From: SXTU01 sp964496695
Lineage (GTDB): Bacteria; Verrucomicrobiota; Verrucomicrobiia; Limisphaerales; SXTU01
Reading direction: 5' to 3'
Assembly (NCBI GenBank): GCA_964496695.1
Contig: CAZCBE010000004.1
Coordinates: 62,001-126,000 of the forward strand
DNA: 64,000 bases
A model generated the notes under the pieces. The model did no database searches. It saw only the letters and a program-made list of their open reading frames with translations, and was not told the DNA's origin. The position numbers and the translations under genes were made by a program. Of this stretch, positions 25,484 through 34,298 are shown piece by piece. The number at the start of each line of letters is the position of its first letter. Position 1 is the stretch's first letter.

Positions 25484-25968
25484 GGGTGCGGCTTAGGAAC
25501 TGAGTTGGTGGGAGCAGAGACGCGGAGAATCCCGTAACTGATGTTCGTGCCTTGATTCGGCCAGGTAACGTCAAGTCCTCCGTCCGCGCGGGGCGTGAAC
25601 TGGAGGGACTTCATGAGTTCGAGGTCAGTGGCGCGAGGAATGAAGATGGCCTCAAATCCAGCCGCATTGGTAGCTGGCTGGAAGGGATGGCGCTGAAGAA
25701 AGTCGCCCAGTTCATGTCCGTTTGTCGGCCAGCGCGATTCGGTTCGGTAAAAGTAACTGGTGCTGGTGCCGATTCGCACGGGAGCCAGGACGTCTGCAAT
25801 AACTGCCTCGACTGTCGGCGCATTGGTTTCACCTTTGCGTTGGAAGAAAGGCGCCAAAACTTCCCAAGTGGACTTCGGTGGAGGCCGCCTTCCAGAAGAA
25901 CAAGCCGCGCCTGCAACCACCAGCAGGGCGAACAAAAGCAGCAGGCAAGATCTGAAGTTAGAGGTCAT
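25480..25968 (-). CDS. Small putative lipoprotein between panB and moaC
   Basis: The 162-aa product starts at the ATG at 25968 (MTSNFRSCLLLLFALLVVAG), 11 bp inside panB. A hydrophobic signal ends in AGAAC, a weak lipobox with Gly at -3. The mature part includes SYFYRTESRWPTNGHELGDF, a pattern similar to the C-terminal pseudopilin-like proteins of this phylum in which a short repeat unit follows the membrane anchor. I do not recognise a specific family. Its stop overlaps the moaC start (25480-25483). It may simply ride in the operon. Confidence 0.7.
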   Translation of the reverse strand: MTSNFRSCLLLLFALLVVAGAACSSGRRPPPKSTWEVLAPFFQRKGETNAPTVEAVIADVLAPVRIGTSTSYFYRTESRWPTNGHELGDFLQRHPFQPATNAAGFEAIFIPRATDLELMKSLQFTPRADGGLDVTWPNQGTNISYGILRVSAPTNSVPKPHP

Positions 25969-26725
25969 TCGCCCACTCCTGCACCACCCGCCGCACGTCC
26001 TCGCCGACGCGGAGCCGGGGCTGCACAAACTTCGGCGTGAACCACGGGAACGCACCGAGCAGATCGGGCGTCACGAGGATTTGCCCGTCGCAGTCCGGGC
26101 CGGAGCCGATGCCGATGGTGGCGAAGGGAAACTGCGCGGTGATTTCCTTGGCGACCGGTGGCGTGACCAGTTCGAGCACGACAGCGAAAACGCCGGCTTC
26201 GGCGAGCGCGGTTGCGTCGTCGAGCAGCTTGGCGTGGCCGGCGTCGTCCTTGCCTTTGATGCGGTATTTGCCGCCTTCCTCCAGCACATGCTGCGGCAAC
26301 ATGCCGACATGGCCCATGAAGGGAATGCCCGCGGCGTGGATCGCACGAATCTGAGGGAGAATGTCGCGTCCGCCCTCAGCCTTCACGGCCTCCGCCCCTG
26401 CGGCGACGAGTCGCTGTGCGCTGGCAACTGCTTGTTCCAGGGTTTCGTAACTACGATAGGGCAGGTCGCCAATGAGGAGTGCGCGTGGCTTTGCTCGGGC
26501 GGCGGCGCGAACGTGATGCTCCATCTCTGCGAGCGTGACGTGGGTGGTGTCCGGATAGCCGAGCACGACCATGCCGAGGGAATCGCCGACCAGGATGATG
26601 GGAATGCCCGCTTCGTCCAGCAGGCGGGTCATCGGGTAGTCGTAGGCGGTCAGCGAGGCGATGCGCTGGCCGGCGGCCTTCATGGCGCGAATGGTGTCCG
26701 GCGTGACTTTGGCGGTGGCGTCCAC
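25958..26725 (-). CDS. panB: 3-methyl-2-oxobutanoate hydroxymethyltransferase PanB
   Basis: The 255-aa product uses a GTG start at 26725. Family landmarks: SLTAYDYPMTRLLDEAGI, LVGDSLGMVVLGYPDT, AVKAEGGRDI, IPFMGHVGMLPQ and IGIGSGPDCDGQILV, with the metal-binding Asp and substrate Lys/Glu in the expected places. PanB transfers a one-carbon group from 5,10-methylene-THF to alpha-ketoisovalerate, the first committed step to pantothenate. It is first in a tightly overlapping run with a lipoprotein gene and moaC. Confidence 0.96.
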   Translation of the reverse strand: MDATAKVTPDTIRAMKAAGQRIASLTAYDYPMTRLLDEAGIPIILVGDSLGMVVLGYPDTTHVTLAEMEHHVRAAARAKPRALLIGDLPYRSYETLEQAVASAQRLVAAGAEAVKAEGGRDILPQIRAIHAAGIPFMGHVGMLPQHVLEEGGKYRIKGKDDAGHAKLLDDATALAEAGVFAVVLELVTPPVAKEITAQFPFATIGIGSGPDCDGQILVTPDLLGAFPWFTPKFVQPRLRVGEDVRRVVQEWANDL

Positions 26726-26771
26726 GGGCAGAGGATTCCGTCACCCACGCGAAGGGACAAGGCGAAACCAA

Positions 26772-26895
26772 GTGGCGGCAGGCGTCCCGCCCGGCGGAGG
26801 TGGCGTGCGATGCGGAAGGAACGTCCGAGACTTCGCGGCATTCTTCCGGGCGGCAAGATGCCGCCCTCTACGGCAGGCAGGATGCCTGCCGCCAC
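26772..26895. repeat. Intergenic element with 12-bp inverted ends and inner hairpin
   Basis: GTGGCGGCAGGC at 26772-26783 is the exact reverse complement of 26884-26895. A hairpin lies at 26872-26890 (stem GGCAGGCA, 3-nt loop). Another palindromic unit, GGCAAGATGCC, lies just before it. The element fills the gap between gltD and panB. Confidence 0.7.
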
Positions 26896-26900
26896 CGGGG

Positions 26901-28379
26901 TCACGGCAGTTCCGTCTTGCCCATCAGGTAGCGGTCGCACTCGCGCGCAGCGCCGCGGCCTTCGTTGAAGGCCCACACCACGAGGCTCTGGCCCCGGCGG
27001 CAGTCGCCGGCGGCGAAGACGTTCGGGAGGCTGGTCTGGAACTTGCCGTGGTCGGCCTTCACGTTGGAACGCGGGTCGCGCTCGACGCCGATGGCGTCCA
27101 GCAGCGGCTGTTCCGGTCCGAGAAAGCCCATGGCCAGCAGGACGAGCTGCGCAGGAACCACGCGCTCCGTGCCGGGGACGTTCTTCGGGATGAACTGGTC
27201 CTTGTCGTTCTTGGTCCACTCGATGTTCACGAGGTGGACGGCCTTGACGTTGCCCTGGCCATCGTCCTCGAATTTGGTGGCGGTGGTGAGGTAGATGCGC
27301 GGGTCATCGCCGAACTTCTCCTTCGCCTCTTCCTGGCCGTAGTCGAGCTTGTAGGTCTTGGGCCATTCGGGCCAGGGGTTGTCCTTGGCGCGGTCCAGCG
27401 GCGGCTTGGGCAGGATTTCCACCTGCACGAGGCTCTTGCAGCCGTGGCGCATGGAGGTGCCCACGCAGTCGGTGCCGGTATCCCCACCGCCGATGACGAT
27501 GACATCCTTGCCCGCCGCACTGATGGGAGCGGATTTGCCATCCAGCAGCGCCTTGGTGTTGCTGTGCAGAAACTCCATGGCGAAGTGAACGCCCTTGAGC
27601 GCGCGGCCCTCGATGGGCAGGTCGCGCGGCTTGGTCGCGCCGGTGCAGATCACGACGGCGTCGAAGTCGTCCATGAGCTGCTTGGAGGTCACGTCCTTGC
27701 CGACCTCGCAGTTGCAGACGAACTTAATGCCCTCGTCTTCCATCAGCTTGATGCGGCGCATCACGACCTCGTTCTTGTCGAGCTTCATGTTGGGGATGCC
27801 ATACATGAGCAGGCCGCCGGGACGGTCCGCACGCTCGAAGACGATCACGCGATGGCCGACCTTGTTGAGCTGGGCGGCGGCACTGAGGCCGGCGGGACCG
27901 GAGCCGACGACGGCGACCTTCTTGCCGGTGCGCTTCGCGGGCGGCTCGGGCTTGACCCAGCCGTTTTCCCAGCCGTGGTCAATGATGCTGCACTCGATGT
28001 TCTTGATGGTGACGGGCGGGGAGCTGATGCCGAGCACGCACGAACCCTCGCACGGGGCAGGGCAGACGCGGCCGGTGAACTCGGGGAAGTTGTTCGTCTT
28101 GTGCAGGCGTTCGAGCGCCTCCTGCCAGAGGCCGCGATAGACGAGGTCGTTCCACTCCGGGATGAGGTTGTTGATGGGGCAGCCGCTGGCCATGCCGCTG
28201 ATGAGCTGGCCGGTGTGGCAAAAGGGCACGCCGCAATCCATGCAGCGCCCGCCCTGCTCGCGCAGTTTCGGCTCCGGCATGTGGTCGTGGAACTCGCGCC
28301 AGTCGGCGGTGCGCGCCAGTGGCGAGCGGTCAGCGGGGAGTTCGCGGTTGAATTCGAGGAATCCGGTGGGTTTGCCCAT
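26901..28379 (-). CDS. gltD: Glutamate synthase small subunit GltD
   Basis: The 492-aa product has N-terminal cysteine clusters for 4Fe-4S centres (GGRCMDCGVPFC; CPAPCEGSC), an FAD Rossmann motif (VVGSGPAGLSAA) and an NADPH-type motif (IGGGDTGTDCVG). GltD oxidises NADPH and passes electrons to GltB. Length and start (ATG 28379, MGKPTGFLEF) match the family. The gltB gene lies upstream on the same strand, but the usual tight gltBD linkage is interrupted by the GxxExxY gene and its flanking repeats. Confidence 0.96.
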   Translation of the reverse strand: MGKPTGFLEFNRELPADRSPLARTADWREFHDHMPEPKLREQGGRCMDCGVPFCHTGQLISGMASGCPINNLIPEWNDLVYRGLWQEALERLHKTNNFPEFTGRVCPAPCEGSCVLGISSPPVTIKNIECSIIDHGWENGWVKPEPPAKRTGKKVAVVGSGPAGLSAAAQLNKVGHRVIVFERADRPGGLLMYGIPNMKLDKNEVVMRRIKLMEDEGIKFVCNCEVGKDVTSKQLMDDFDAVVICTGATKPRDLPIEGRALKGVHFAMEFLHSNTKALLDGKSAPISAAGKDVIVIGGGDTGTDCVGTSMRHGCKSLVQVEILPKPPLDRAKDNPWPEWPKTYKLDYGQEEAKEKFGDDPRIYLTTATKFEDDGQGNVKAVHLVNIEWTKNDKDQFIPKNVPGTERVVPAQLVLLAMGFLGPEQPLLDAIGVERDPRSNVKADHGKFQTSLPNVFAAGDCRRGQSLVVWAFNEGRGAARECDRYLMGKTELP

Positions 28380-28418
28380 GTCAGTGTTGTGCTTGCGGTG
28401 AAACTCGGAAGGTCTGCC

Positions 28419-28513
28419 TAAACGCAGAGGCGCAGAGGACGCGGAGAGACGCAGAGGAAGAATTGATTTCTCTCTCTGCGCTTCTCTGCGATCTTTGCGT
28501 CTCTGCGTTTAAG
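28419..28513. repeat. ACGCAGAGG hairpin, left side of GxxExxY cassette
   Basis: AAACGCAGAGGCGCAGAGGA at 28420 onward faces a complementary arm (about 28471-28512, ending TTTGCGTCTCTGCGTTT), forming an imperfect hairpin of about 95 bp. A very similar hairpin lies on the other side of the GxxExxY gene. Confidence 0.8.
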
Positions 28514-28529
28514 TTAGTCACGATGGGTG

Positions 28530-28949
28530 CTAGAGCTTGAATGGTGGTAGCGGGGTGGACATGGGTGGCGCATCCAGTTTGTTCACTACGCGAGCGATGC
28601 CATTCTTCAGGACAAGTTCGTGGAAGTTGATGATGAGGCCCAGTCGCAATTCGCAAAGACGGAGATAGCTCAGGAGCTTGGCACGGTCGAGGGGCGTCAC
28701 CTCCTCCTTGGCTTTCAAATCCAAGATGACCCGCTGTTCCACCAGCAGGTCGAGTTTCAACGGCACACCAAGCTTCACGCTTTTGTAAGCGATGGGCACG
28801 AGCTTCTGCCGTTCGAAGACGATGCCGCGCAAGCTGAACTCGTAGCGCAGCGCCTCTTCATATATCTGCTCCACCAAGCCCGGGCCGAAGAACCGGTGAA
28901 CTTCGATGGCTGCGCCGATAATGCGCTCAGAAATCTCGTTCTCGGTCAT
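28530..28949 (-). CDS. GxxExxY family protein (PD-(D/E)XK-like fold)
   Basis: The 139-aa product has the defining GLVEQIY motif at 24-30, preceded by IGAAIEVHRFFGPG, and a nuclease-like core LKLDLLV...VILDLKA, where Asp67, Asp77 and Lys79 sit at the usual D...(D/E)xK positions. Genes of this family are common in environmental bacteria and often lie alone; their function is unproven. Here it separates gltB from gltD and is enclosed by two matching hairpin repeats, suggesting it was inserted with them. Confidence 0.9.
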   Translation of the reverse strand: MTENEISERIIGAAIEVHRFFGPGLVEQIYEEALRYEFSLRGIVFERQKLVPIAYKSVKLGVPLKLDLLVEQRVILDLKAKEEVTPLDRAKLLSYLRLCELRLGLIINFHELVLKNGIARVVNKLDAPPMSTPLPPFKL

Positions 28950-28964
28950 GAGGACGGGTTCTCC

Positions 28965-29060
28965 TTAATGCAGAGGCGCAGAGGACGCGGCGTTGGACAG
29001 AGAGAAAAATCCAACAGAGCTGCTTTGCGAATCTCTGCGCTCTCTGCGTCTCTGCGTTGA
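28965..29060. repeat. ACGCAGAGG hairpin, right side of GxxExxY cassette
   Basis: TGCAGAGGCGCAGAGGACGC (28970 onward) pairs with CTCTGCGTCTCTGCGTTGA at the right end. An inner stem GTTGGAC/TCCAAC surrounds a short A-rich loop. The sequence and layout repeat the hairpin at 28419-28513. It lies directly downstream of the gltB stop codon at 29078. Confidence 0.8.
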
Positions 29061-29077
29061 ATGGAACTGCCCATACT

Positions 29078-32000
29078 TCAACCACCACCCACGCGTGCGG
29101 CGTCCTTGGAGTTTTCTTCGAAGGCGGCATTGAGCGCGTCGTCGCCGGTGAGGCCGGCGGCCTGCGCCTTCTTGATGGCTTGCAGCACGCGCTTGTAGTC
29201 TTTCGGCATGACCTTCACGAACTTCGGCACGTTGGCATTCCAGAGCGCGAGCACGTTGCGGCCCTTCTCGGAGCCGGTGTAAAGGATGTGCTTCTCGATC
29301 ATCGTGCGCACTTCGGCAATCTCCTCGAGGTCCTCCAGCTTTTCCAGCCCGACCATCTGCTTGTTGCAGTTGCGGGCGAAGGTGCCGTCCTCGTCGAGCA
29401 CGTAGGCGACGCCGCCGGACATGCCGGCGGCGAAGTTGCGCCCCGTCTTGCCCAGCACGATGACCGTGCCGCCGGTCATGTATTCGCACCCGTGGTCGCC
29501 CACGGATTCGACGACCGTCTTGACGCCGGAGTTGCGGACGCCGAAGCGCTCGCCGGCCATGCCGCGGAAGTAAGCCTCGCCGGCGGTCGCACCGTAGAGC
29601 GCGACGTTGCCGATGATCATGTTCTCCTCGGCACGGAAGGTGGAGCCGCCGTGCGGGTAGATGATGAGCTTGCCGCCGGAGAGGCCCTTGCCGCAGTAGT
29701 CGTTCGCATCGCCTTCCAGGCGGATGGTCACGCCCGGCGGGACGAATGCGCCGAGGCTCTGGCCGGCGGAGCCCTTGAAGTGCAGTTGCACCGTGTCCTC
29801 GGGCAGACCGGCGGCCCCGTGGCGGCGGGTGATCTCGTTGCCGAGAATCGTGCCGACCACGCGGTTGATATTCCGGATGGGCAACTGGACAACGACCTTT
29901 TCCTTGCGGTCAATGGCCGGTTTGCAGGCCTCCAGCAGGTGCATCACGTCAATGGACTTGTCCAGGCCGTGATCCTGCTCCATCTGGCAGAAGCGGCCCA
30001 CGCCGTCGGCCACGTCGGGCGCGTGCAGGATGCTCGAGAGGTCCAGACCGCACGCCTTCCAGTGGTCGGCGGCCTTGCGGGCTTCGAGCCGCTCCACGCG
30101 GCCCACCATGTCGGTGATCTTGCGGAAGCCGAGCTGGGCCATGATCTCGCGCACTTCCTGCGCGATGAAGGTCATGAAGTTGACCGCGTCCTCGGGCTTG
30201 CCGGGGAACAGGCTGCGCAGCTTCGGATTCTGCGTGGCCACGCCGACCGGGCAGGTGTTCAGGTGGCAGACGCGCATCATGATGCAGCCCATCGCCACCA
30301 GCGGGGCGGTGGCGAAGCCGAACTCCTCTGCGCCGAGCAGGGCGGCCATGACGACGTCGCGACCGGTCTTCAACTGGCCGTCCGTCTCGACCGCGATGCG
30401 CGAGCGCAGGTTGTTGAGCACGAGCGTCTGGTGGGTCTCAGCGAGACCGAGTTCCCACGGGATGCCCGCGTGCTTGATCGAGGTCTGCGGGGAGGCACCG
30501 GTGCCGCCGTCGAAGCCGGAGATAAGCACCACGTCCGCGTGCGCCTTCGCGACACCGGCCGCGATGGTGCCGACGCCGACTTCCGCCACCAGCTTGACGC
30601 TGATGCGGGCGCGCCGGTTGGAGTTCTTCAGGTCGTGAATCAACTCCGCGAGGTCTTCAATGGAGTAGATGTCGTGGTGCGGCGGCGGGGAGATGAGGCC
30701 CACGCCAGGCGTCGAGTGACGGACCTTTGCGACCCACGGATACACCTTGGTGCCGGGGAGCTGGCCGCCTTCACCGGGCTTCGCGCCCTGGGCCATCTTG
30801 ATCTGCAGCTCGTTCGCGTGCGTGAGATAGAGGCTGGTGACGCCGAAGCGGCCGGAGGCGACCTGCTTGATGGCGCTGTTCTTCGAGTCGCCCTTGTCGT
30901 TGGTCCACGCGTAGCGCGCGGGGTCTTCGCCGCCTTCGCCGGTGTTGCTCTTGCCGCCGATGCGGTTCATCGCGATGGCGAGCGTCTCGTGCGCCTCGCC
31001 GGAGATGGAGCCGTAGCTCATCGCGCCGGATTTGAAGCGCTTCATGATGCTCTCGACCGACTCGACCTCCTCGATGGGGATCGCGGTCGCGGGCTTGAAC
31101 TCCAGCAGGCCGCGCAAGGTGTAGATGTCTTTGAGCTGGGTGTTCACCAGCGCGGAATACTCCTTGAAGGTCTTGTAATCCGCGTTGCGGACGGCCTTCT
31201 GGAGCTTGTGGACGGTCTGCGGGTTGAAGAGGTGTAGTTCGCCGTCCGCGCGCCATTGATACTGGCCGCCCACTTCGAGCGTGTGGCCATTCACAGGCCG
31301 GTCGGGGAAGGCACGCTCGTGCCGGCTGAGAACTTCCTTGGCGATGTCTTCGATGCTGATGCCGGCGACACGCGAGGCGGTCCAGGTGAAATACTTGTCA
31401 ATCACCGCATCGCTCAGGCCGATGGCCTCGAAGATTTGCGCGCCGCGATAGCTCTGGATGGTGCTGATGCCCATCTTGGAGGCGACCTTCACGACGCCCT
31501 TCACGGCGGACTTGGTGAAATTCTTGACGGCCGTCTTGTGGTCCACGCCGACGAGCAGGCCCTGGCGGATCATGTCGTCGAGCGTCTCGTAGGCGAGATA
31601 GGGGTTGATCGCGCCGCAGCCGTAGCCGATGAGCAGCGAGAAGTGATGCACTTCGCGCGGTTCGCCGGACTCCAGCACGAGCCCCACGCGCGTGCGCGTG
31701 CCCTCGCGGATGAGGTGGTGATGCACGCCCGCCACTGCGAGCAGGGCAGGGATGGGGGCGTTCTCCGAGTTCACGCCGCGGTCGGACAGGATGATGATGT
31801 TCGCCCCGTCCTTGATGGCCTTCGTCGCGGCCTCGCACAGTTCGTCCATGGCCTTTTCCAGCCCGCCGGGGCCTTCGGAGGCCTTGAAGAGCGTGGGCAG
31901 CGTGGCCGACTTGAAGTGCGGGTGGTTGAGATGCTTGAGCTTGGCGAACTCCTCGTTGCTGAGGATGGGCTGCTTCAGCTCGATGAGCCGGCAGCTTTCC

Positions 32001-33706
32001 GGTTCGGGCTTGAGCAGGTTGCGCTCGGAGCCGATGGTCGTCTCGGCCGAGGTGACGATTTCCTCGCGGATGCAGTCAATCGGCGGGTTCGTGACCTGCG
32101 CGAAGAGCTGCTTGAAGTAGCTGTAGAGCAACTGCGGGCGCTGCGAGAGCACCGCGATGGGCGTGTCCGTGCCCATCGAGCCGACGGCTTCGACGCCATC
32201 GCGCGCCATGGGAACCATGAGCATGCGCAGGTCCTCGAAGGTATAGCCAAACGCGGACTGGCGGTGCAGCACGGTGTCGTGATCGGGCTCCGGCAGGTGC
32301 GGCGCGTCGGGCAGCTTGTCCAGCTCCACCATGTGGTCGTTGATCCACTGGCGGTAAGGCTGGGACTTGCAGATGGCTTCCTTGATCTCCTCGTCGGCCA
32401 CGATGCGGCCCAGCGAGGTGTCCACCAAGAACATGCGGCCCGGCTGCAGGCGGCCCTTCTGGAGCACGCGGTCCGGGGCGATGTCCAGCACGCCGACTTC
32501 TGACGCCATGATGACGAGGTCATCCTTGGTGACGTAGTAGCGCGAGGGGCGGAGGCCGTTGCGGTCCAGGCACGCGCCGATCTGCACGCCATCGGTGAAC
32601 GCCACCGACGCGGGCCCATCCCACGGCTCCATGAGGCAGGAGTGGTATTCGTAGAAGGCCTTGCGCTCGTCGCTCATGGACTCGTGATTGGTCCACGGCT
32701 CCGGGATCATCATCATCATCGCGTGCGTGAGCGGCCGGCCGGCGAGGTAGAGGATCTCCAGGCAGTTGTCGAACATCGCCGAGTCAGACCCGGTCTGGTT
32801 GATGATCGGGAAGATCTTCTTGATGTCCTTGCCGAAGAGTTCGCTCTCGAACATGGACTGGCGCGCGTGCATCCAGTTGATGTTGCCCCGCAGCGTGTTG
32901 ATCTCGCCGTTGTGGGCGATGTAGCGGTAGGGGTGCGAGCGCTCCCAGCTTGGGAAGGTGTTCGTCGAGAAACGTGAGTGGACGAGGGCCAGGGCGGACT
33001 CCATGTCCGCGTCCCGCAGTTCGGGGTAATACTGGTCCACCTGTGCCGGCATGAGCATGCCTTTGTAAACGACCGTCCGGCACGAGACGCTCGGCATATA
33101 CCACTCCTGCGTGCCGCGCACGCCGGAGTTGCGGATCTCGTTCAGCGCGCGCTTGCGGATGACGTAGAGCTTCCGCTCGAAGGCCAGTTCATCCTTCGCC
33201 TTGCGCACGTTGCGCTCGATGAAGCACTGGCGCACAAACGGCTCGGTGGCGACCGCCGTGGGTCCGAGGGAGGAACTGTCGGTCGGCACATCGCGCCAGC
33301 CGAGGACCGAGTGGCCCTCTTCGCGCACCACGCGCTCGAAGGTGCGCTCGCAGTGGTGCCGGTCTTCCTCGTCCTTCGGCATGTAGATCATCGCCACGCC
33401 GTAGCGGCCGGGGGCGGGGAGGGTGAAGCCGTTTTCCTTCGCGGCCTTGGTGAAAAACTTGTGCGGGAGCTGGATGAGGATGCCCGCGCCGTCACCAGTG
33501 TTGGGTTCGCACCCGCAGGCGCCGCGATGGTCCAGGTTGATGAGGATCTGGATGCCCTGCTGGACGACCTCGTGGGACTTCTTGCCCTTCATGTTCACGA
33601 CGAACCCGACGCCGCAGGCGTCGTGCTCGAACTGCGGGTCATACAATCCCTGCTTGGGCGGCAATCCCTGCCACCGCGCTTGCGTGCTCATTTTGTTTTC
33701 GTTCAT
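29078..33706 (-). CDS. gltB: Glutamate synthase large subunit GltB
   Basis: A 1542-aa protein from the ATG at 33706 (an ATG at 33691 is equally possible). It has the amidotransferase class II nucleophile after a short propeptide (EHDACGVGFVVN, Cys31), the NHNGEIN-like AHNGEINTLRGN segment, a central domain, the FMN-binding synthase domain (SGFDGGTGASP, GLAETHQTLV), a 3Fe-4S cluster motif (CIMMRVCHLNTCPVG) and the C-terminal GXGXG beta-helix (GNVALYGATAGEAYFRG). It forms glutamate from glutamine and 2-oxoglutarate with electrons from GltD. All key residues looked for are present. Confidence 0.97.
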   Translation of the reverse strand: MNENKMSTQARWQGLPPKQGLYDPQFEHDACGVGFVVNMKGKKSHEVVQQGIQILINLDHRGACGCEPNTGDGAGILIQLPHKFFTKAAKENGFTLPAPGRYGVAMIYMPKDEEDRHHCERTFERVVREEGHSVLGWRDVPTDSSSLGPTAVATEPFVRQCFIERNVRKAKDELAFERKLYVIRKRALNEIRNSGVRGTQEWYMPSVSCRTVVYKGMLMPAQVDQYYPELRDADMESALALVHSRFSTNTFPSWERSHPYRYIAHNGEINTLRGNINWMHARQSMFESELFGKDIKKIFPIINQTGSDSAMFDNCLEILYLAGRPLTHAMMMMIPEPWTNHESMSDERKAFYEYHSCLMEPWDGPASVAFTDGVQIGACLDRNGLRPSRYYVTKDDLVIMASEVGVLDIAPDRVLQKGRLQPGRMFLVDTSLGRIVADEEIKEAICKSQPYRQWINDHMVELDKLPDAPHLPEPDHDTVLHRQSAFGYTFEDLRMLMVPMARDGVEAVGSMGTDTPIAVLSQRPQLLYSYFKQLFAQVTNPPIDCIREEIVTSAETTIGSERNLLKPEPESCRLIELKQPILSNEEFAKLKHLNHPHFKSATLPTLFKASEGPGGLEKAMDELCEAATKAIKDGANIIILSDRGVNSENAPIPALLAVAGVHHHLIREGTRTRVGLVLESGEPREVHHFSLLIGYGCGAINPYLAYETLDDMIRQGLLVGVDHKTAVKNFTKSAVKGVVKVASKMGISTIQSYRGAQIFEAIGLSDAVIDKYFTWTASRVAGISIEDIAKEVLSRHERAFPDRPVNGHTLEVGGQYQWRADGELHLFNPQTVHKLQKAVRNADYKTFKEYSALVNTQLKDIYTLRGLLEFKPATAIPIEEVESVESIMKRFKSGAMSYGSISGEAHETLAIAMNRIGGKSNTGEGGEDPARYAWTNDKGDSKNSAIKQVASGRFGVTSLYLTHANELQIKMAQGAKPGEGGQLPGTKVYPWVAKVRHSTPGVGLISPPPHHDIYSIEDLAELIHDLKNSNRRARISVKLVAEVGVGTIAAGVAKAHADVVLISGFDGGTGASPQTSIKHAGIPWELGLAETHQTLVLNNLRSRIAVETDGQLKTGRDVVMAALLGAEEFGFATAPLVAMGCIMMRVCHLNTCPVGVATQNPKLRSLFPGKPEDAVNFMTFIAQEVREIMAQLGFRKITDMVGRVERLEARKAADHWKACGLDLSSILHAPDVADGVGRFCQMEQDHGLDKSIDVMHLLEACKPAIDRKEKVVVQLPIRNINRVVGTILGNEITRRHGAAGLPEDTVQLHFKGSAGQSLGAFVPPGVTIRLEGDANDYCGKGLSGGKLIIYPHGGSTFRAEENMIIGNVALYGATAGEAYFRGMAGERFGVRNSGVKTVVESVGDHGCEYMTGGTVIVLGKTGRNFAAGMSGGVAYVLDEDGTFARNCNKQMVGLEKLEDLEEIAEVRTMIEKHILYTGSEKGRNVLALWNANVPKFVKVMPKDYKRVLQAIKKAQAAGLTGDDALNAAFEENSKDAARVGGG

Positions 33707-34298
33707 CGTCACTGGCTGCCGGTCAAGTGCCGGCATGGAAATCTGCCCGGGCTGTTGGAGAGGCTGGATCCGCCTGGTTGCGCCAAAAACGCGCCGCGAC
33801 GGTAACAAACCACTTCGCGGGCGCAATCGCATTTTGCAATTGGCCCGTTGTCGCGCCCTTTTTCCCGGTTTGCGCCGTTCGATTCTGGCCGGTCAGCATC
33901 ACTCAAAACCCAAACTGGGGTTAGTTAACAGACAACCGCCTCCCTGTAAAAAGTATTTACGCCTAATCTGAACAGGCCGCTGCGCAACGGCAACTTATCA
34001 GGTCGAAACGGGCGTGGAATCACGAGGAAAAGCATCGCGAAAAGCGTTCCGTCCGGGCGTTCCCTGAAGCAACGAGGAAAGGGATTCCCAAGTGTGAAAC
34101 GCCAGGCTCCGAGGCATGCCGAGGGCGGCAGCCTGCCGCCTGGTGCCGAGCTTGAGCTTAATCGTTCTGACCGCATTTTCCTGCCCCAAGTCCAGCTTGA
34201 GGGGTGTTTGCGTTGCCCGGATGCCCAGCACAAGCATCGCGGCTTCCGTTCGCCAGACTGAATCCAAAGCCAATCCGCTGGAAACCGCAAAGCGCCGG
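33707..34298. other. Intergenic region upstream of gltB, no gene seen
   Basis: About 590 bp between gltB and the OmpA-like gene. A relatively AT-rich stretch (about 33920-33970) is the likeliest gltB promoter region, but no clear -35/-10 pair or regulator site can be assigned. Short frames here have no recognisable protein character. Confidence 0.4.

Noticed and set aside
28419..29060. CRISPR array
   Set aside because: The repeats are two hairpins around a gene, with no regular short spacers.
29057..31237. Long plus-strand frame antisense to gltB
   Set aside because: gltB is unmistakable on the other strand; the plus frame is compositionally biased and unrelated to known proteins.
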